Below, one piece after another: positions 1-12,042 of a stretch of DNA of 64,000 bases. The stretch is from Anopheles merus (Eukaryota > Arthropoda > Insecta > Diptera > Culicidae), in the NCBI RefSeq assembly GCF_017562075.2, contig NC_054084.1, forward strand, positions 25,482,246 to 25,546,245. The letters run 5' to 3'. A program made the position numbers and the translations under genes. Under the pieces are notes generated by a model. It saw only the letters and a program-made list of their open reading frames with translations. It was not told where the DNA came from and did no database searches. Numbering within the stretch: the stretch's first letter is position 1; every line of letters starts with the position of its first letter.

Positions 1-2180
1 AGCAAACCGATAGCGAACGATAGAGGTGGCCGAAGTATTTCTTGGTATTTTGAGCTTTTATGTTCGTTCGTTTGTGAGTAGGCTTATTAGATGTTTCTTT
101 TTTTTTAGTGTAAAACTGTAAAACATGTAAAACTGTTTCGTTTGCTGTTTTTCTATAGCCATTTACGTATACAAACATACCAAAAGCCATCCATCGTATC
201 CGACCAGTGGATCGATCGCATTTTCTAACGGCCATTTAAGCAAGCAAGAACATCATCAATCGTTTTTGTTGCTGTAGTAGGATCTGAGCAAGAAGCAAGA
301 GAATAGCTCCAGTTAGAAGCTAGGTGCAGCTAAACTATTGTTCTAGTCAATTTGCCGAAACCCGAAAGCGAACGGATTTTGGGCAGCGAAAACCAAAAGA
401 ACTGGTGTGAAGCAAGCAATTCGGGTGCAACCCGACGAAGCGAGAGTGTGCGAGGAGGTAGCGCATGAAAGATCTTTGCGAAGCAGCTTAACGTTTTATT
501 AATTGTGATTTTTATGTTATTATTTAATCTCTTTTAAAAACACTATCGATCCCAGATCCCGATCATCGGTGCCCGGACACTGATATCATGCAGGTCCTGT
601 GTAAAAATGTGCAAGCAAACGGATGAAAGCGGGAGAGTAACGATCATTGCACGATCTGTTTGCACTGTGCTAGCGTAATTTGAACAGGCGCTTCTTTAAT
701 AAAAACGAAATCGATGGAATGAAACTGAAGAATGCGTGGGAAATTGTGCGATTGCTGATTGAAGCTGATCCGAATGTGTGCAATCAAAACAAACCTGGCA
801 GATGACACTGAGTGTGGTGTGATGTGTTGTAACCTTTCGAAGATGTGAAACTGTGTCAAACAATCTTTCAAGCGATTACAATGAGGCATAAATTTAAATC
901 CTCAATCACTCTGCTCCGATTGCAATTCCTATTAAGGAGTGCGATTCCTCATCCCCTGCACTGCACCGTGAATCATCTGGCAATGTTGAAGAGAATGATC
1001 CCCGGCTTTTGCCTTATCGGTACCGCAAGGGTGTAAATGAGCGCAGACTGCCACTGCATTCAGCTGGCGGCGCCCGGTGGTGGCTCATCACCATGCATAC
1101 TTCATGCTGACCTATTGCCACTGGGACTACCTCACAGTGTTGGCCCCAGTCGGAAGCGAGAGCGGGAATCACCAGCACGATCAGCTCCAGTTCTTAGATG
1201 CTTTCTGTCGCACGCTGAGGATGACGCGTTCACTGCGATACGATCGAGACCAACAAGCAAGCGCACGCGCGCGCGGTGTGGATGCGTTGGAGGCGTCTGG
1301 AGGTCATCGCGCGGATCTTCTCATGTGGAGGAAAGCGAACATAGCATAGGAGGCCCCCTCCCAACTCAAGGAGGGGATTTTGAATTCGAGTTTCTAGATA
1401 CAAGCAACCAAACTGTCCACTTGAAAACCGCGTTGTAACAGGCATGCCCGTACCATATGCTCAGCAGTTACTTTCAAGCGCTCAAACGCGATTGTTGTTA
1501 GCATAAGACGGGGTCCGAGTGCATGTTTTTTTTCCAACCGGCACACAAGACCCTCCCTCGTGGGAGATCGCCCCTGCGATTGGTAGTAGTAGCCCGGCGC
1601 TGCTTGTGTTCGATCGGCTAAAATCAGTGATTGTATGTTAATTTCCCATTAATTGCGCCTTGTCGGTAGCGCAAACACGACCCCGCGTGCACTAACCGTT
1701 TGGTCTCACAACGCTTGGTCTCACTGTTGAACGAGCTTCGTTTGGTGCAACACATCTTGAATTAGTGCAAGATTCATCACACGTGTAACGGAATATAATC
1801 CAATTCCAAGTCTTTCCGGCGACCAGTGTTCAATGTCGCCGACTCCCGGTCGACGGTAGGGTGAAGTGACATCATCTTGTCTGATAAAAATACGTACCAC
1901 CAAGCTGAAGGACACCGGTTGAGGTGGTTTTTGTAGTAACAGGTGTGGTGCAGTGAAGTGGATTCCACAACAAAGTTGTGTTCGAGACCTACCTGTGAAG
2001 AATTTTACGCCCATTTGATTTGATCAACAAACTGGTGATTTTCGAACAAAAAACGCACATAACTTCTGTGATCTATATTTGTTTAATTCCCCACCTTCTG
2101 GGCGTAGTGGAGTGTGATCGGTGTGTGTGTGTGTGTGACCTGTCCACCTACAATAATTCTCTGTTGGAGTATTCAAAATA
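1..2180. other. 5' flank with no gene recognised
   Basis: I see no exon with family similarity here. The right end must hold the 5' UTR of the plus-strand exon that begins at 2181, whose start codon sits in a good context (AAAATAATGG). A GT dinucleotide run lies at 2121-2137. Open frames in this stretch are short, overlap on both strands and show no recognisable domain. Confidence 0.5.
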
Positions 2181-2334
2181 ATGGGCAGCAAAGTGAGCAC
2201 CTTCTGGCGGCGGGCAAACTGCTGCCAGTGTTCGTCGTGCACGGACCGTGGCGTCTCTGAGGATCGAGGAAGCTCAAGGTACAATCCGTTGGCGAAGCAT
2301 CCCCTCGTTTCCTGGGGAATGGCCGATAAAACAG
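2181..2334 (+). CDS. Alternative distal first exon of transglutaminase B, predicted lipid-anchored N-terminus
   Basis: This exon encodes 51 codons plus one base, starting MGSKVSTFWRR followed by a cysteine cluster (CCQCSSC), and ends at a strong donor (G|GTGAGT). Its phase 1 is the phase of the first intron in all three transglutaminase genes here. Joined to the acceptor at 7892 it keeps the TG B frame and would give a 784-residue protein. Gly2 and the cysteines suggest N-myristoylation and palmitoylation. Mammalian TGM1 is membrane-anchored through a palmitoylated cysteine cluster, and a Drosophila transglutaminase isoform is reported to be N-acylated; that comparison is established knowledge. 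The splice partner is inferred. It could also join TG C at 15982, since the phase is the same. The proposed intron (2335-7891) contains all of TG A on the opposite strand. Confidence 0.68.
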
Positions 2335-2494
2335 GTGAGTAGGAATAAAGAGTATTTAATAGCATACGTTAAAGTTTTATTGGTGATCTGTGGTAACAAC
2401 TAATTCCCGATCGTTTATTGGTGATTGGTATTGAACCGGCAAATGGCAAATGGTTACATGTTGGTATAAGTGGTTTATATTTTACGAGTTTTTT

Positions 2495-2500
2495 TTTATT
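2495..2500 (-). terminator. Polyadenylation signal of transglutaminase A
   Basis: AATAAA on the minus strand, about 50 bases beyond the TG A stop codon. Further minus-strand AATAAA hexamers follow near 2376 and 2414. The TG A 3' end therefore lies close to the plus-strand exon at 2181-2334. Confidence 0.5.
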
Positions 2501-2546
2501 ACAAATGGGACTGTGTTGCATCGATCACTTGCTCTAGATCTCCAAT

Positions 2547-5071
2547 TTAGGAGAAAAATAAAACCTCATGCAGTGTATTGTTTTCCTCGCGCTCCTCCAC
2601 CTCAAAGTTTAGCGACCCTTCGATATCGCTCAGCTCGTTGGACTGGAATTTGGCCGACAGCTGAGTGCTTCCCTTGAACGAGGGTCGAATCAGGAAGGTG
2701 ACTTCACACTTGTCCCTCGCGTCAACAAACTCAATCTGAAAGTAATCAGCATAGGGATATGCGTTAGTAAATAGAAGCTTAAAGAACGATCGTTCTCCAA
2801 TAATTACCGGAATGGTGAGACTCTTGCACAACCCCGAACACTCAATCTGGAACGACCCGGCGGTGATCGGAATCGGCAGTGGATTGTAGAACGTCGCCTT
2901 AACCTTGAGCGAAGAGCGCAGCAACGGCGTACCGCTCAACTCCAGCTGGACGTCTGGCTTGCGGAGGCTGTAATCCTCCTGCGAGAAGTACTCATAGTCC
3001 GCACCCTCGATGGTGGCGAAGCTGGTCACCTTAAAGATCGCCTCATCCATACCCGGCTCGTAGTAGTCGTCGAACGCGACCGGCACCTCAATCACTTCCT
3101 CTCCGCTCGGCTCCACCGCCACCGTGAACGGGTGGCTCGTGATGGTTTTGATGTTCTTGCCCGTGTACAGGATGTGGTTGAGATGGATCCGACCGCTGAC
3201 CGTGTGGGGCTCGTCCGGTGATACGTTCCTTACCCGCAGCACAATGTTGAACGCTTCCCCGACCAGGACACGATCGTTCAACTCCAGCTCGAACTCCACA
3301 TCGCGACCCTCGTGCTTGATCGAGGAACGATCCTCAATCTTCACCTGCTTGAGGTAGTGCTTCGTTAGACAGCTCTGGCCCAGCTTGAGTGCTCGCAGCA
3401 TCGTAAGCTTCGCTTCGGACGACTGTTCGCCGCACTTGTAGCTGGCCGTAATGTCCTCCCGCTCATCCACACCGATCGCCTTCGTGCTAATGAACTGCCC
3501 AATCCCGGCCGTATCCTTCTGGATCAGCTTCAACGCCCTACCGGGGCCCCGGTAGCGCCAAAACACCTTGTCCGCGTTCACCTCCGCAAACACAAAGTCA
3601 CAATCGTACAGCACGTTCACTAGCCCCTTCCGGACGGCCACGACCGGTGCTGGACCGAGCTTGTACGTGCCGTCGGAAAATTCCTGCGGCGTCCCATCGA
3701 TCACCTGCCAACCGTCGTACGCGGCCGTACCAAGATCGGGACGCTTCAGCCACACCTCGTTCCACACGTGATAGTTCCAGATGGAGTCGCGTGAAAAGTT
3801 CCGCATCACGTTGCCCTCCTCGTCCAGGTACACGTCCACGGTGAGCGACGCTTCCGTGTCGTGGGCGGACGAGAAGTTGGTGACGATGCGGCACGGGAGT
3901 CCAAGCGCCCGGCAGAGCGTGGCCAGTACGCCGGCAAACACCCAGCACTGGCCGTACCGGACCGGGCTTTCGGTGCGATAGTACTCTTGCAGGATCTTGA
4001 CCGATCCGGTCCAAGCGGTTGGGGCCGTTCCGTCACCGTAGCTACCACTCCAGTTGCCGGTTACAACGCCGTAGTTATCATTGCTGTTGACCACGCCGGA
4101 CAGGGCACGGCACACCTTGACCGGATTGCCCCGGTAGGTGGCGGAAAGGCGGGCGACGTCGCCGAGCAGCCAGAGCGCACAGTCGAGAATGTTCTCCTCG
4201 TACTGGCCGAGCTTCCATTTGCGGGGATAGAAGCTGCGCTCGTTTCCCTTCCAGATCATCGTCATGTCCTCCAGCACGTACTCGCGCCGTTGATCCTCAT
4301 CTGTAGTTGAGATGTTAAAGATCGCTGCTTAGTATCTCCTGTACTAACTGTAATCTTTTTCGAACTACTCACCCTCAAGATAAACTGGATCCTCTTCACA
4401 CCAGGCATTGAACAGTAGATAGAACGGTTGATCGAGCTGATAGCTGTTGCTCTCCTCCACTCCCTCCGACTTGACGTTGATAGTCAGCGTCCACCGGGAT
4501 ACGGACGCGTTGGGCGATGTTCGTATCGCAACGAGCAGCTCCGTTAGGCCGTCCTCATTAACCTGCATCGATCGTAGCTTTGCACTCCAGTCGGAATCTT
4601 CCTCCTCATTGTTATCGCCTGTTTGCAGTATCAAGTACACGACCGTCCCATGCCCATGGCTGATCCATTCACTTGCTATAGGATCCACCGCTAGGACGAG
4701 CGATATGGCATCCGTTTTCAAGTTTACCGGCCGACTGCAGATCAGCTTCACAAGGAACTCTTCACCACGGCGTACGACGAGCTGGGAAGGTTTCGCTTTT
4801 GCATTGGATGTGCTCATAAGTTCAAATTTTTCCGTCCGATGATTGAGACCATTTTCCTCTAGACAGGTGTCGATTCTTTCAATCGTTAGTTCGGCCGACG
4901 GCTCATGATCGATCTCATTCTCAAGGTCTGTAGAAGTGATTGTATAGAAATGGTGAAAAAGAAATTAGGAACGGTTAATGTGCAGCTATAACGCCGAAAT
5001 GTCTTACCATTTTGGTCGTGCTGCCAAAATGCGAACGGCAACGTGTGTGCTCCTGAGCTATTTGAATCCAT
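2547..5071 (-). CDS. Transglutaminase A (protein-glutamine gamma-glutamyltransferase)
   Basis: This gene encodes a calcium-dependent enzyme that forms glutamyl-lysine crosslinks between proteins. Exons in transcription order are 5071-5008, 4927-4373, 4300-2808 and 2735-2547, giving 766 residues, a normal length for the family. The order is N-terminal beta-sandwich (about 1-200), catalytic core, then two C-terminal beta-barrels. The triad is Cys325 (YGQCWVF), His384 (WNYHVWNEVW) and Asp408 (WQVIDGTPQE), with the transition-state Trp at 290. The start gives MDSNSSGAHT and no signal peptide. The last intron (2736-2807) is 72 bp with no stop codon, so the frame also reads through it. I removed it because TG B and C have introns at the same alignment point and the flanking protein then aligns without a gap. 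Anopheles has three such genes, one of which (TG3) coagulates the mating plug. I cannot tell which this is. Confidence 0.94.
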
Positions 5072-5186
5072 TGGTAATGCTGTAACACCTTCCCACTTTT
5101 TTGTTCGTACTGTGCTGTAAACGAAACCGTCAATCGGTGTCCACGCGTGACTTGGAACTAAACGGTCAGCTATCGGTGATAGCTCA

Positions 5187-5195
5187 TTTTATACA
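5187..5195 (-). promoter_or_regulatory. Probable TATA box of transglutaminase A
   Basis: The minus strand reads TATAAAATG about 117 bases upstream of the TG A start codon. Transcription would start near 5160, leaving a 5' UTR of about 90 bases. No other TATA-like element lies nearer on this strand. Confidence 0.45.
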
Positions 5196-7705
5196 GCGCC
5201 GGCAATTCAACGGTGCCAGCCATCTCCGCTGTTACGCCCGTGAGTCATGCGTGATGTTTCTGCGGTGGTTATTATTAAATCCAAACCCATCCGCACGCGA
5301 CTGCTCCGGATGCAGGGTGGGTCAAGAGATCCGTACCCGCGGGATGGAGGCACGACGGGCAGCACTCAGTTCGTCATCGTGGTGACGTTATTTTCGGGGA
5401 GAGGGATAGCATTCCTTGAATACTGATCTTCGGAAGATGAATGGTCAACCGGACAAACACCCGTCAATATGCGTGTTGCGCTGTGTAGAAGGAGAACAAA
5501 TGGGAAGAAAGAATAATGATCGTTTGTGTGGCGGGTGCTTTTGCGTGATGATTTTACTGCCCCAGTAACGAAAACATTGGCCCGGGTGTGCGATTTTATT
5601 ATCAGCGCTGCTGCTTTTACTTTCACCATGCGCTCAGAATGCGCTGGGAATTGGTCAGTGCAAGCGATCGTAACATGTCGGGTGGGGAAGAATTATTCAC
5701 CAAGTCGTAAAACAAGGCAGACACACCAACCACCACGATAATCTCTTATCAAGGTGAGGTGTGGCCTATTTTTGGGTTACTCCTTGTTGTTTTCACATGA
5801 TAGCTAATAATCGGCTCAACAAGTGTTCATCTTTGTCTTCCTGTAATTTCAATCACTGTGTAAGGTGTGGTGATTTAGTGCGGTATACCATTCCATTTAT
5901 TGCATAATTATAATTCTAGAGATTTTTCGATATGAAATGAAGGTTAGTGCCTCATTTTTGTTTGTACAGAGACTGTTGATTTAGCTTCATAAATCATCTG
6001 CTACACAGATCGGTAACAACCACCTTTGGCGCTTGGATACTAAACATAGAGCGTGGGTTGATCATGTTTGACCATGTCGTTGAGATCTCATAACAAAATA
6101 GTAAACAAACCTCGGAGCCGTGGAAAGGTTAAGCGTGAGAGAAGCGCATGAAAGAGTAGAAGATCATTTATTAAATCGGCAACGGTCGTGCTATATCGCT
6201 TCAAATTTGCTTTCATGTTCACACTTTTCCTCTGGTTTGCAATTCTGCTATGTGAATTGGATATAAGATTCACGATTGCATCAAATACTTCCAGCGTTAA
6301 TTTCTTATTTGGTCTCATGTAGAATTGACATATGATGAATAAGTTCAAGTTTATTTTTACGATCATTTTGACTCTAAAGTAGGACATGGCATGGTAGAAG
6401 AGATATCGTTTCATTACAATGAGAGCTAGTTAGCTGGAAGCGCGAAAACGATCTGGATGGGAAGCGAACCAGGATCGAAGTTTATAGGAGCCGACCATTA
6501 GACCATTTGATTGTTTCATTCAAGGGGCTTACGAATGGATAGTTTTGATTTGGTAGTATTATATTCCGATGATATACCACAACGAAGAACGATCGTCATC
6601 TCAGAAATATTGGTTTCAGACAACATGCCAAACGTTAAAATAATTTGATGGAACGCTGGAAAAATGCCAGTACCTACTAGTAGAGTAGATTTAAAGCTAA
6701 CATTAGATAAATATTTGATGGCGCGACTGTCACGAAAGATAAAAAAAACTCTAGGATGCATCGTAATATCTAGTCGTATGTTGCAGTTCCTTCTTTATCT
6801 GCACTGTTTGTGCTAGTATTGAATATGATTCTGTGCCTTGAACCCCAACACAAACGACTAGAATTGATAAGATTGATAGGTCAAGAAACGCTTGAGAACA
6901 TCAACACTGTGCCAATAATCCTCTGTGATCCTCTGTTGCAAATGATTAACTCCTTTCATCCTCATGAGGATCTCTGAGGAACGCAGTATATGAAAGGTGT
7001 AGGTATAGGAAGAAGTATGTAGGTCCTGTTATACAAAGCAATAAAATAAATCAATGGAAAGTTAGTCCTGGCTACGGTGCAACGTTTAAGCAGGGAATCG
7101 TGTCGGGCCAGTGTTGTGGAAGACGCAGAGAGAATAGCTTACCAACATATTCCTCGTGTGTTCAAATCCCTCGTATGGCGCCATATGCCTGTTGTGAGTG
7201 TATGCGATTAGTAATGGTTAGCTTTTAAAGTACATGAGTGTTGTAAGCAACCCGATAATGGTAATCGAATGTTCTTGCTCAACGGAAAAAAACTAAATAC
7301 AAACCAACACTTTTGAAAATCTGTTCAACATATCACAGCTTCCCACAAAGGGTTTGGTCAACTGCCCTGTGTTCACACCTGGTTCAACTGGTTAATGTAA
7401 CAAACGAAAAATCGGCACGTGCTTGGTAGCTTTCAATCGGACTAACTGCCATGTGCTAATTTGCCATCAAGCTGAAACTGCACCGTGCTAGAAAGCTGTT
7501 AACCAATTGAAACCTTCGCCAGTAGAATGATGACGAGGATTCCGATCGATCCGTCATGCAAGTTTGTTCGTTTTCGCTACCATTTTCCATACAGCTGCTG
7601 CTGTTTGCAATTATTAACAAGCGATTGGTACAGGTGGCTGTACCAATTATTCACCCAAAACCTAATTGTCTCACGTATCGAATCGGCATCAAATAAGCAA
7701 TTTCC
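5196..7705. other. Divergent spacer between transglutaminases A and B
   Basis: No exon was recognised. The stretch separates two divergent TATA-type promoters and also forms most of the proposed long first intron of TG B. Its open frames are short and show no domain. Confidence 0.5.
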
Positions 7706-7714
7706 TTATAAAAG
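7706..7714 (+). promoter_or_regulatory. TATA box of the proximal transglutaminase B promoter
   Basis: The sequence TTATAAAAG lies about 60 bases before the proximal TG B start codon at 7772. An initiator-like TCATTAG at 7741 is at suitable spacing. This supports a second, proximal promoter alongside the distal exon at 2181. Confidence 0.55.
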
Positions 7715-7771
7715 TAAGCACCGATCACTGTGCGCAAGCTTCATTAGTGATCGTGCAGCCGTCCCACAACC

Positions 7772-10216
7772 ATGTCTACCACCTCTACCAACTACCGGAT
7801 ATGGCCGGCTCGAAAAGGTAAGCTAGCTGAGTGTGAGTTCTGTAGTGCAAGTGATTCCAGCAAATTTGTGTGAAACTGTCTCCCCCCTCAGTGGTGACGA
7901 ACAGTGCGATAAAGGATGTGCTGCAGATCGAGTCGATCAATCTGTGCTTCGATGAGAACGGGAAAACCTTCCACACGTCCCACTACGAGGCGATGACGAA
8001 ACCGCGACCGACGAAACGTCCCCGCCAGCTGATCGTAAGGCGCGGGGCTCCGTTCGAGGTGCGATTGCTTACCAACCGGCGGTTCGATCCGACCGTCGAC
8101 ACGATGGTGCTGGTAGTTTCGATCGTTTCGTACGGCAGCGAGAAGCCATGCTTCGGCAATGGGACGGAAACGTACGTGCTGGTGTCGGTGGCGACGGACG
8201 GGACTGCACCGGCCGAACCGGACGAGCTGGCGGAGGATTGGCGAGCGGTCGTGGTCGATAGTAAAGATAAGGAGAAGGGAAAGGTGGAGCTGACGCTGCA
8301 CATTACGATACCGTCTTACACGCCCGTCTGGCGGTGGTCGATTCAATTCCACACCCGGCTGGACACGACGGACGCGAAGAGCATGACGGAGATCAAGGAA
8401 CCGATGTTCGTGCTGTACAACCCTTGGTGCAAGAACGATGCGGTGTACATGGAAGGTACTGGGAGAGCGGACAATCGACTGTGTTAATGTGTACTGACCT
8501 AAAGATTCACCCATTTAGATGAAGCTTGGCGTTCAGAGTACACCTTGGACGATAGTACGGCCATCTGCAAGCCCGCCTCGAAGGGGCTGCACATGAGCAG
8601 CTGGTTCCTCGGCCAGTTCGAGGCGAACGTGCTCGACAGCGCGCTCTACATCGTGGAGCAGGTGGCCAACGTGAAGGCCCCGATCAGCGGCAATCCGGTG
8701 CTGGTGATCCGTGCCCTTTCCGGCGCGCTCAACACGGCCGACGGGACAGGTGTGCTGCAGGGCAACTGGAGCAACAACTACGAGGGCGGCACGGCCCCCA
8801 CCTCCTGGACCGGGTCGGCCAAGATACTGCAGGAGTTTTACGAAACCGGGGAGAGGGTCAAGTACGGCCAGTGCTGGGTGTATGCCGGGCTGCTGACCAG
8901 CGTGTGCCGTGCGATCGGCATCCCGAGCCGGATAATTACCAACTTCGAGTCGGCCGGCGATCACGATGCGTCCCTGTCGATCGACTACTTCGTGGACGAT
9001 TCGGAAAAGACGGGCGCCGGCATGACGGTCGACTCGATCTGGAACTATCACGTCTGGAGCGAGGTGTGGATGCAGCGGAAGGATCTGCACAATCCCACCT
9101 ACGACGGGTGGCAGGCGGTGGACGCGACGCCCCAGGTGCTGTCCGACGGCATGTTCAAGTGCGGCCCGTGCCCGGTCAGTGCGATCAAGCAGGGCCACGT
9201 GCACGTCCCGTACGACGGGGAGTTTATCTACGCGGAGGTGAACGCGGACGTGATCTACTGGTCGATCGGGAACGATCAGAATCCACCGAAGCCGCTCGAG
9301 ATCAGCACGGCACAGGTGGGGAAGAACATCAGCACCAAAGCGATCGGGTCGGGCAAGCGGGAAGACGTGACGGAGCGGTACAAGTACCCGGAGGACTCGA
9401 AAGAGGAGCGCGACGTAATGAAGACGGCGATGCAGTACAGCAGCCAGCGGTTTAGCAGTGCGGGGCTGGCGAAACGGCTGCTGGGGGCAATGGTGAACGA
9501 TAGCAACGGCACGGAAGATGCGATCCAGCTCGAGATCAAGTGTGACGAGGAGCTGACGCTGGGCACGACGTTCCAGATCGAGGTGGTCGTGACGTGCGCC
9601 AGTGCGGTCAGCTCGGTGGAAGTTACGGGTAAGTTGGTGCTGCGCGACTCCGACTACACTGGGCGGGATATGGCAACACTGAAGGTGACACCGTTCGCCA
9701 TCAAGCTGGAACCGAGGGAGTCGAAATCGATCATCGTGCCGCTGGAGTACGGCGAGTACAAAACGATGGATGCGCACAAGACGAACCTACGGGCGATCTG
9801 TACGGCGGAGGTGAAGGGTAGCGATCGGACGTACTTTAAGCTGAAAAACTTCCACCTTTCCGTGCCGGCGATCGAGCTGTCGGTGGTCGAGCACAGCACG
9901 TCCGGACCGATCGCGGTACAGGTGGATCTGAGCAATCCACTGCCGGTTCCGCTGACTAGTGGCCGGTTCGTGGTGGAAGGATCGCGCTATACCGATCCGA
10001 TGGAGAAAAAGGTAAGTGGGGGAAGGTTCTACAGTGTAGAAACGAGGATTATTTTCTATTTTCTATTCGCAGTACGAGAGCATACCGGCCGGCGAAACGG
10101 TGCAGTTTATCTATCCGATCAATCTATCCCACAAGGGTAAGATGGTCGTGACGGCATCGTTCGTTTCGAAGGAGCTGAAAAATGTGCATGGAGATCTCAC
10201 AATTGATATTCCTTAA
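7772..10216 (+). CDS. Transglutaminase B (proximal isoform)
   Basis: A crosslinking transglutaminase. Exons are 7772-7817, 7892-8455, 8519-10011 and 10073-10216, giving 748 residues. The short first exon encodes MSTTSTNYRIWPARK, so the proximal form has no signal peptide or acylation site. The triad is complete: Cys322 (YGQCWVY), His381 (WNYHVWSEVW) and Asp405 (WQAVDATPQ), with Trp287. The third exon is 1493 bases, exactly the length of the matching TG A exon, and contains no introns, unlike TG C. In the loop after the active-site cysteine, TG A and C read SSAHDT while this copy reads ESAGDHD, so it is the most diverged there. A possible AATAAA lies far downstream at 10787-10792. It may be the male plug enzyme or a general tissue enzyme; the sequence does not decide. 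Confidence 0.94.
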
Positions 10217-12042
10217 GCTGTTGTTAAAGCTGCAAGGGGAAAGATGATAAAATATAGCTCAACAAGATGCAGGATAGAGTGTGGCGCGTCAAATAATACG
10301 AAATTTCAATCTTCACAGGCCTACGAGTTTAAAAAAGTAATTAGTAATTTACAGAGGAAATGTACATGTACATTGTTTATGTTCATATTATTGTACTAAT
10401 AGTCAGTGAAGATTGAAGTTTAGTACTATATCATGCATAGTAGACTTTTTTCATTTGTGTTTGCAACAATATTAGAATATACAAAACTCCATTTTTGCTT
10501 TCACATTAAACAAAACATAAAAATGAAGTAAATTATCACGCTTCTCAGATTGAACGTTGGCATACATTCAGGATTTTCTGTGGCATGAAGTGATACGTTC
10601 AGGAGTGTTTGTTTTACAATGACAGTTTCTTATGACACAATGCCCCAGTGAGTCCAGAAAGTGTGGAATCGAAATCATTATCTACTGAGAAACCTTATAA
10701 AAAAACAAAAAAAAAAACGTATTAATTAAGGCATAATTATATTATAACGGAGAGTGAAAGACTTATAGCTGTGTGTGTGTATGCGTAATAAAATTGAGAT
10801 ATCACGGCAGCAATCCTTTGCTTGTGATCCTTCGCATTTACCATAGAGACTATCACAAAATCATTGCTAATCTCGTATTACATTGATCTTTGATATTAGG
10901 CATTTATCAAAGACTCTTATATTTGAGAACATACGTACTATGTTGGTTGGAATTTCTTGGAATAAAGGTCACTCATACGATAGTTGAATTAAGAATATGT
11001 CTGAAACGAAAAGGAACTTCGATTAAAAAAATTACTTCACTATTCATTTTGCTGCATTTACAGACTTCAGAGAATAGTTGGAGCATCGGTATTTGCAGAA
11101 GGGCAAGATCACTGTACATCGCTTTACATAAGCTAGTCTCCCGTGGGCTGGTCTTACTATAAGTACAAGATTACCACGTAACAGGAGAGTCAGTCTTTCC
11201 TGACGAATAACGGTCTCAAATTCAAAAAGTTCTACAAATGGCCTTGAAGTAACTGTTGCGTCTCTATTCGTCGATCAGACCACCCCTTGCGTAGTGTTAC
11301 AATTTGCAAACTAAACTTGTGTCATTAACCCGTTCCGATATCCGGTACATCCTGCACACATTCCAAAACGACAATCGAGTTCAAATACACGCAGTTCTGC
11401 TGCACAATAGAGACAAAAAAACCCGTTCGTGACGTCGTAGTTTGCCACACCAAATACCTATTGGCCGTGCTGAATGTTGTTGTTAGAAGAGCCCTTCGGA
11501 GCAGTTCACAGTAATGACATCATCATTTCGTACGATGTGTTTCGGTACACCTCGTCGTCCACCCGTTCGGTCCGGCTGTGTGATTCATCGCCATGCTTTA
11601 CATGCTGATTTGACAAATGATCTTATGCTGAGGGGTATGCTGAGGGCTTTTTGATAGGTCGAATCGAAAAATGTCCGCGGACCCTCTCACCCGGTTGGTT
11701 GCAACATCGCTACCTCCTAACCGTCTTAATGGCACCCTCTCGCTCTCCCACTGTCTCGTTTGTTTCTCCGGAGATCGTGCCAAAGATGTTCGAAGATCAA
11801 TATGTGTCTGTGTGTTGGTACGAGACGCCACCACAGGGAAGCTGTGATCTGCGAGCGCGTAAAACGTTCGCGCACCGGTTAGCAGATGAAGTTAACCGTT
11901 CGACCTGCGCGGAGCACGTTTCTAGCTTTAGTCGCACGAAGTGTAGCGTACAGAAATTGATTTTGAAAAGCCATTGTTTAGGTTTGGTGTTTAGTGCTGC
12001 TTGCCCATTGGTAACGTGTTGAGTGTTTGAGTAGTGTGAACA
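10217..12042. other. Spacer between transglutaminases B and C
   Basis: AT-rich 3' flank of TG B, then the 5' flank of TG C. A GT run near 10771-10780 precedes an AATAAA hexamer (10787-10792). I recognise no coding exon. Confidence 0.5.

Noticed and set aside
6430..6520. Minus-strand tRNA-like words (GGTCTAATGGTCGG and GGTTCGCTTCCC)
   Set aside because: Spacing is short and I could not fold a cloverleaf or find an anticodon arm. At most a tRNA-derived fragment.
8533..9777. Long open frame (414 codons) on the minus strand
   Set aside because: It lies opposite the TG B core exon and is a shadow caused by GC-rich third codon positions.
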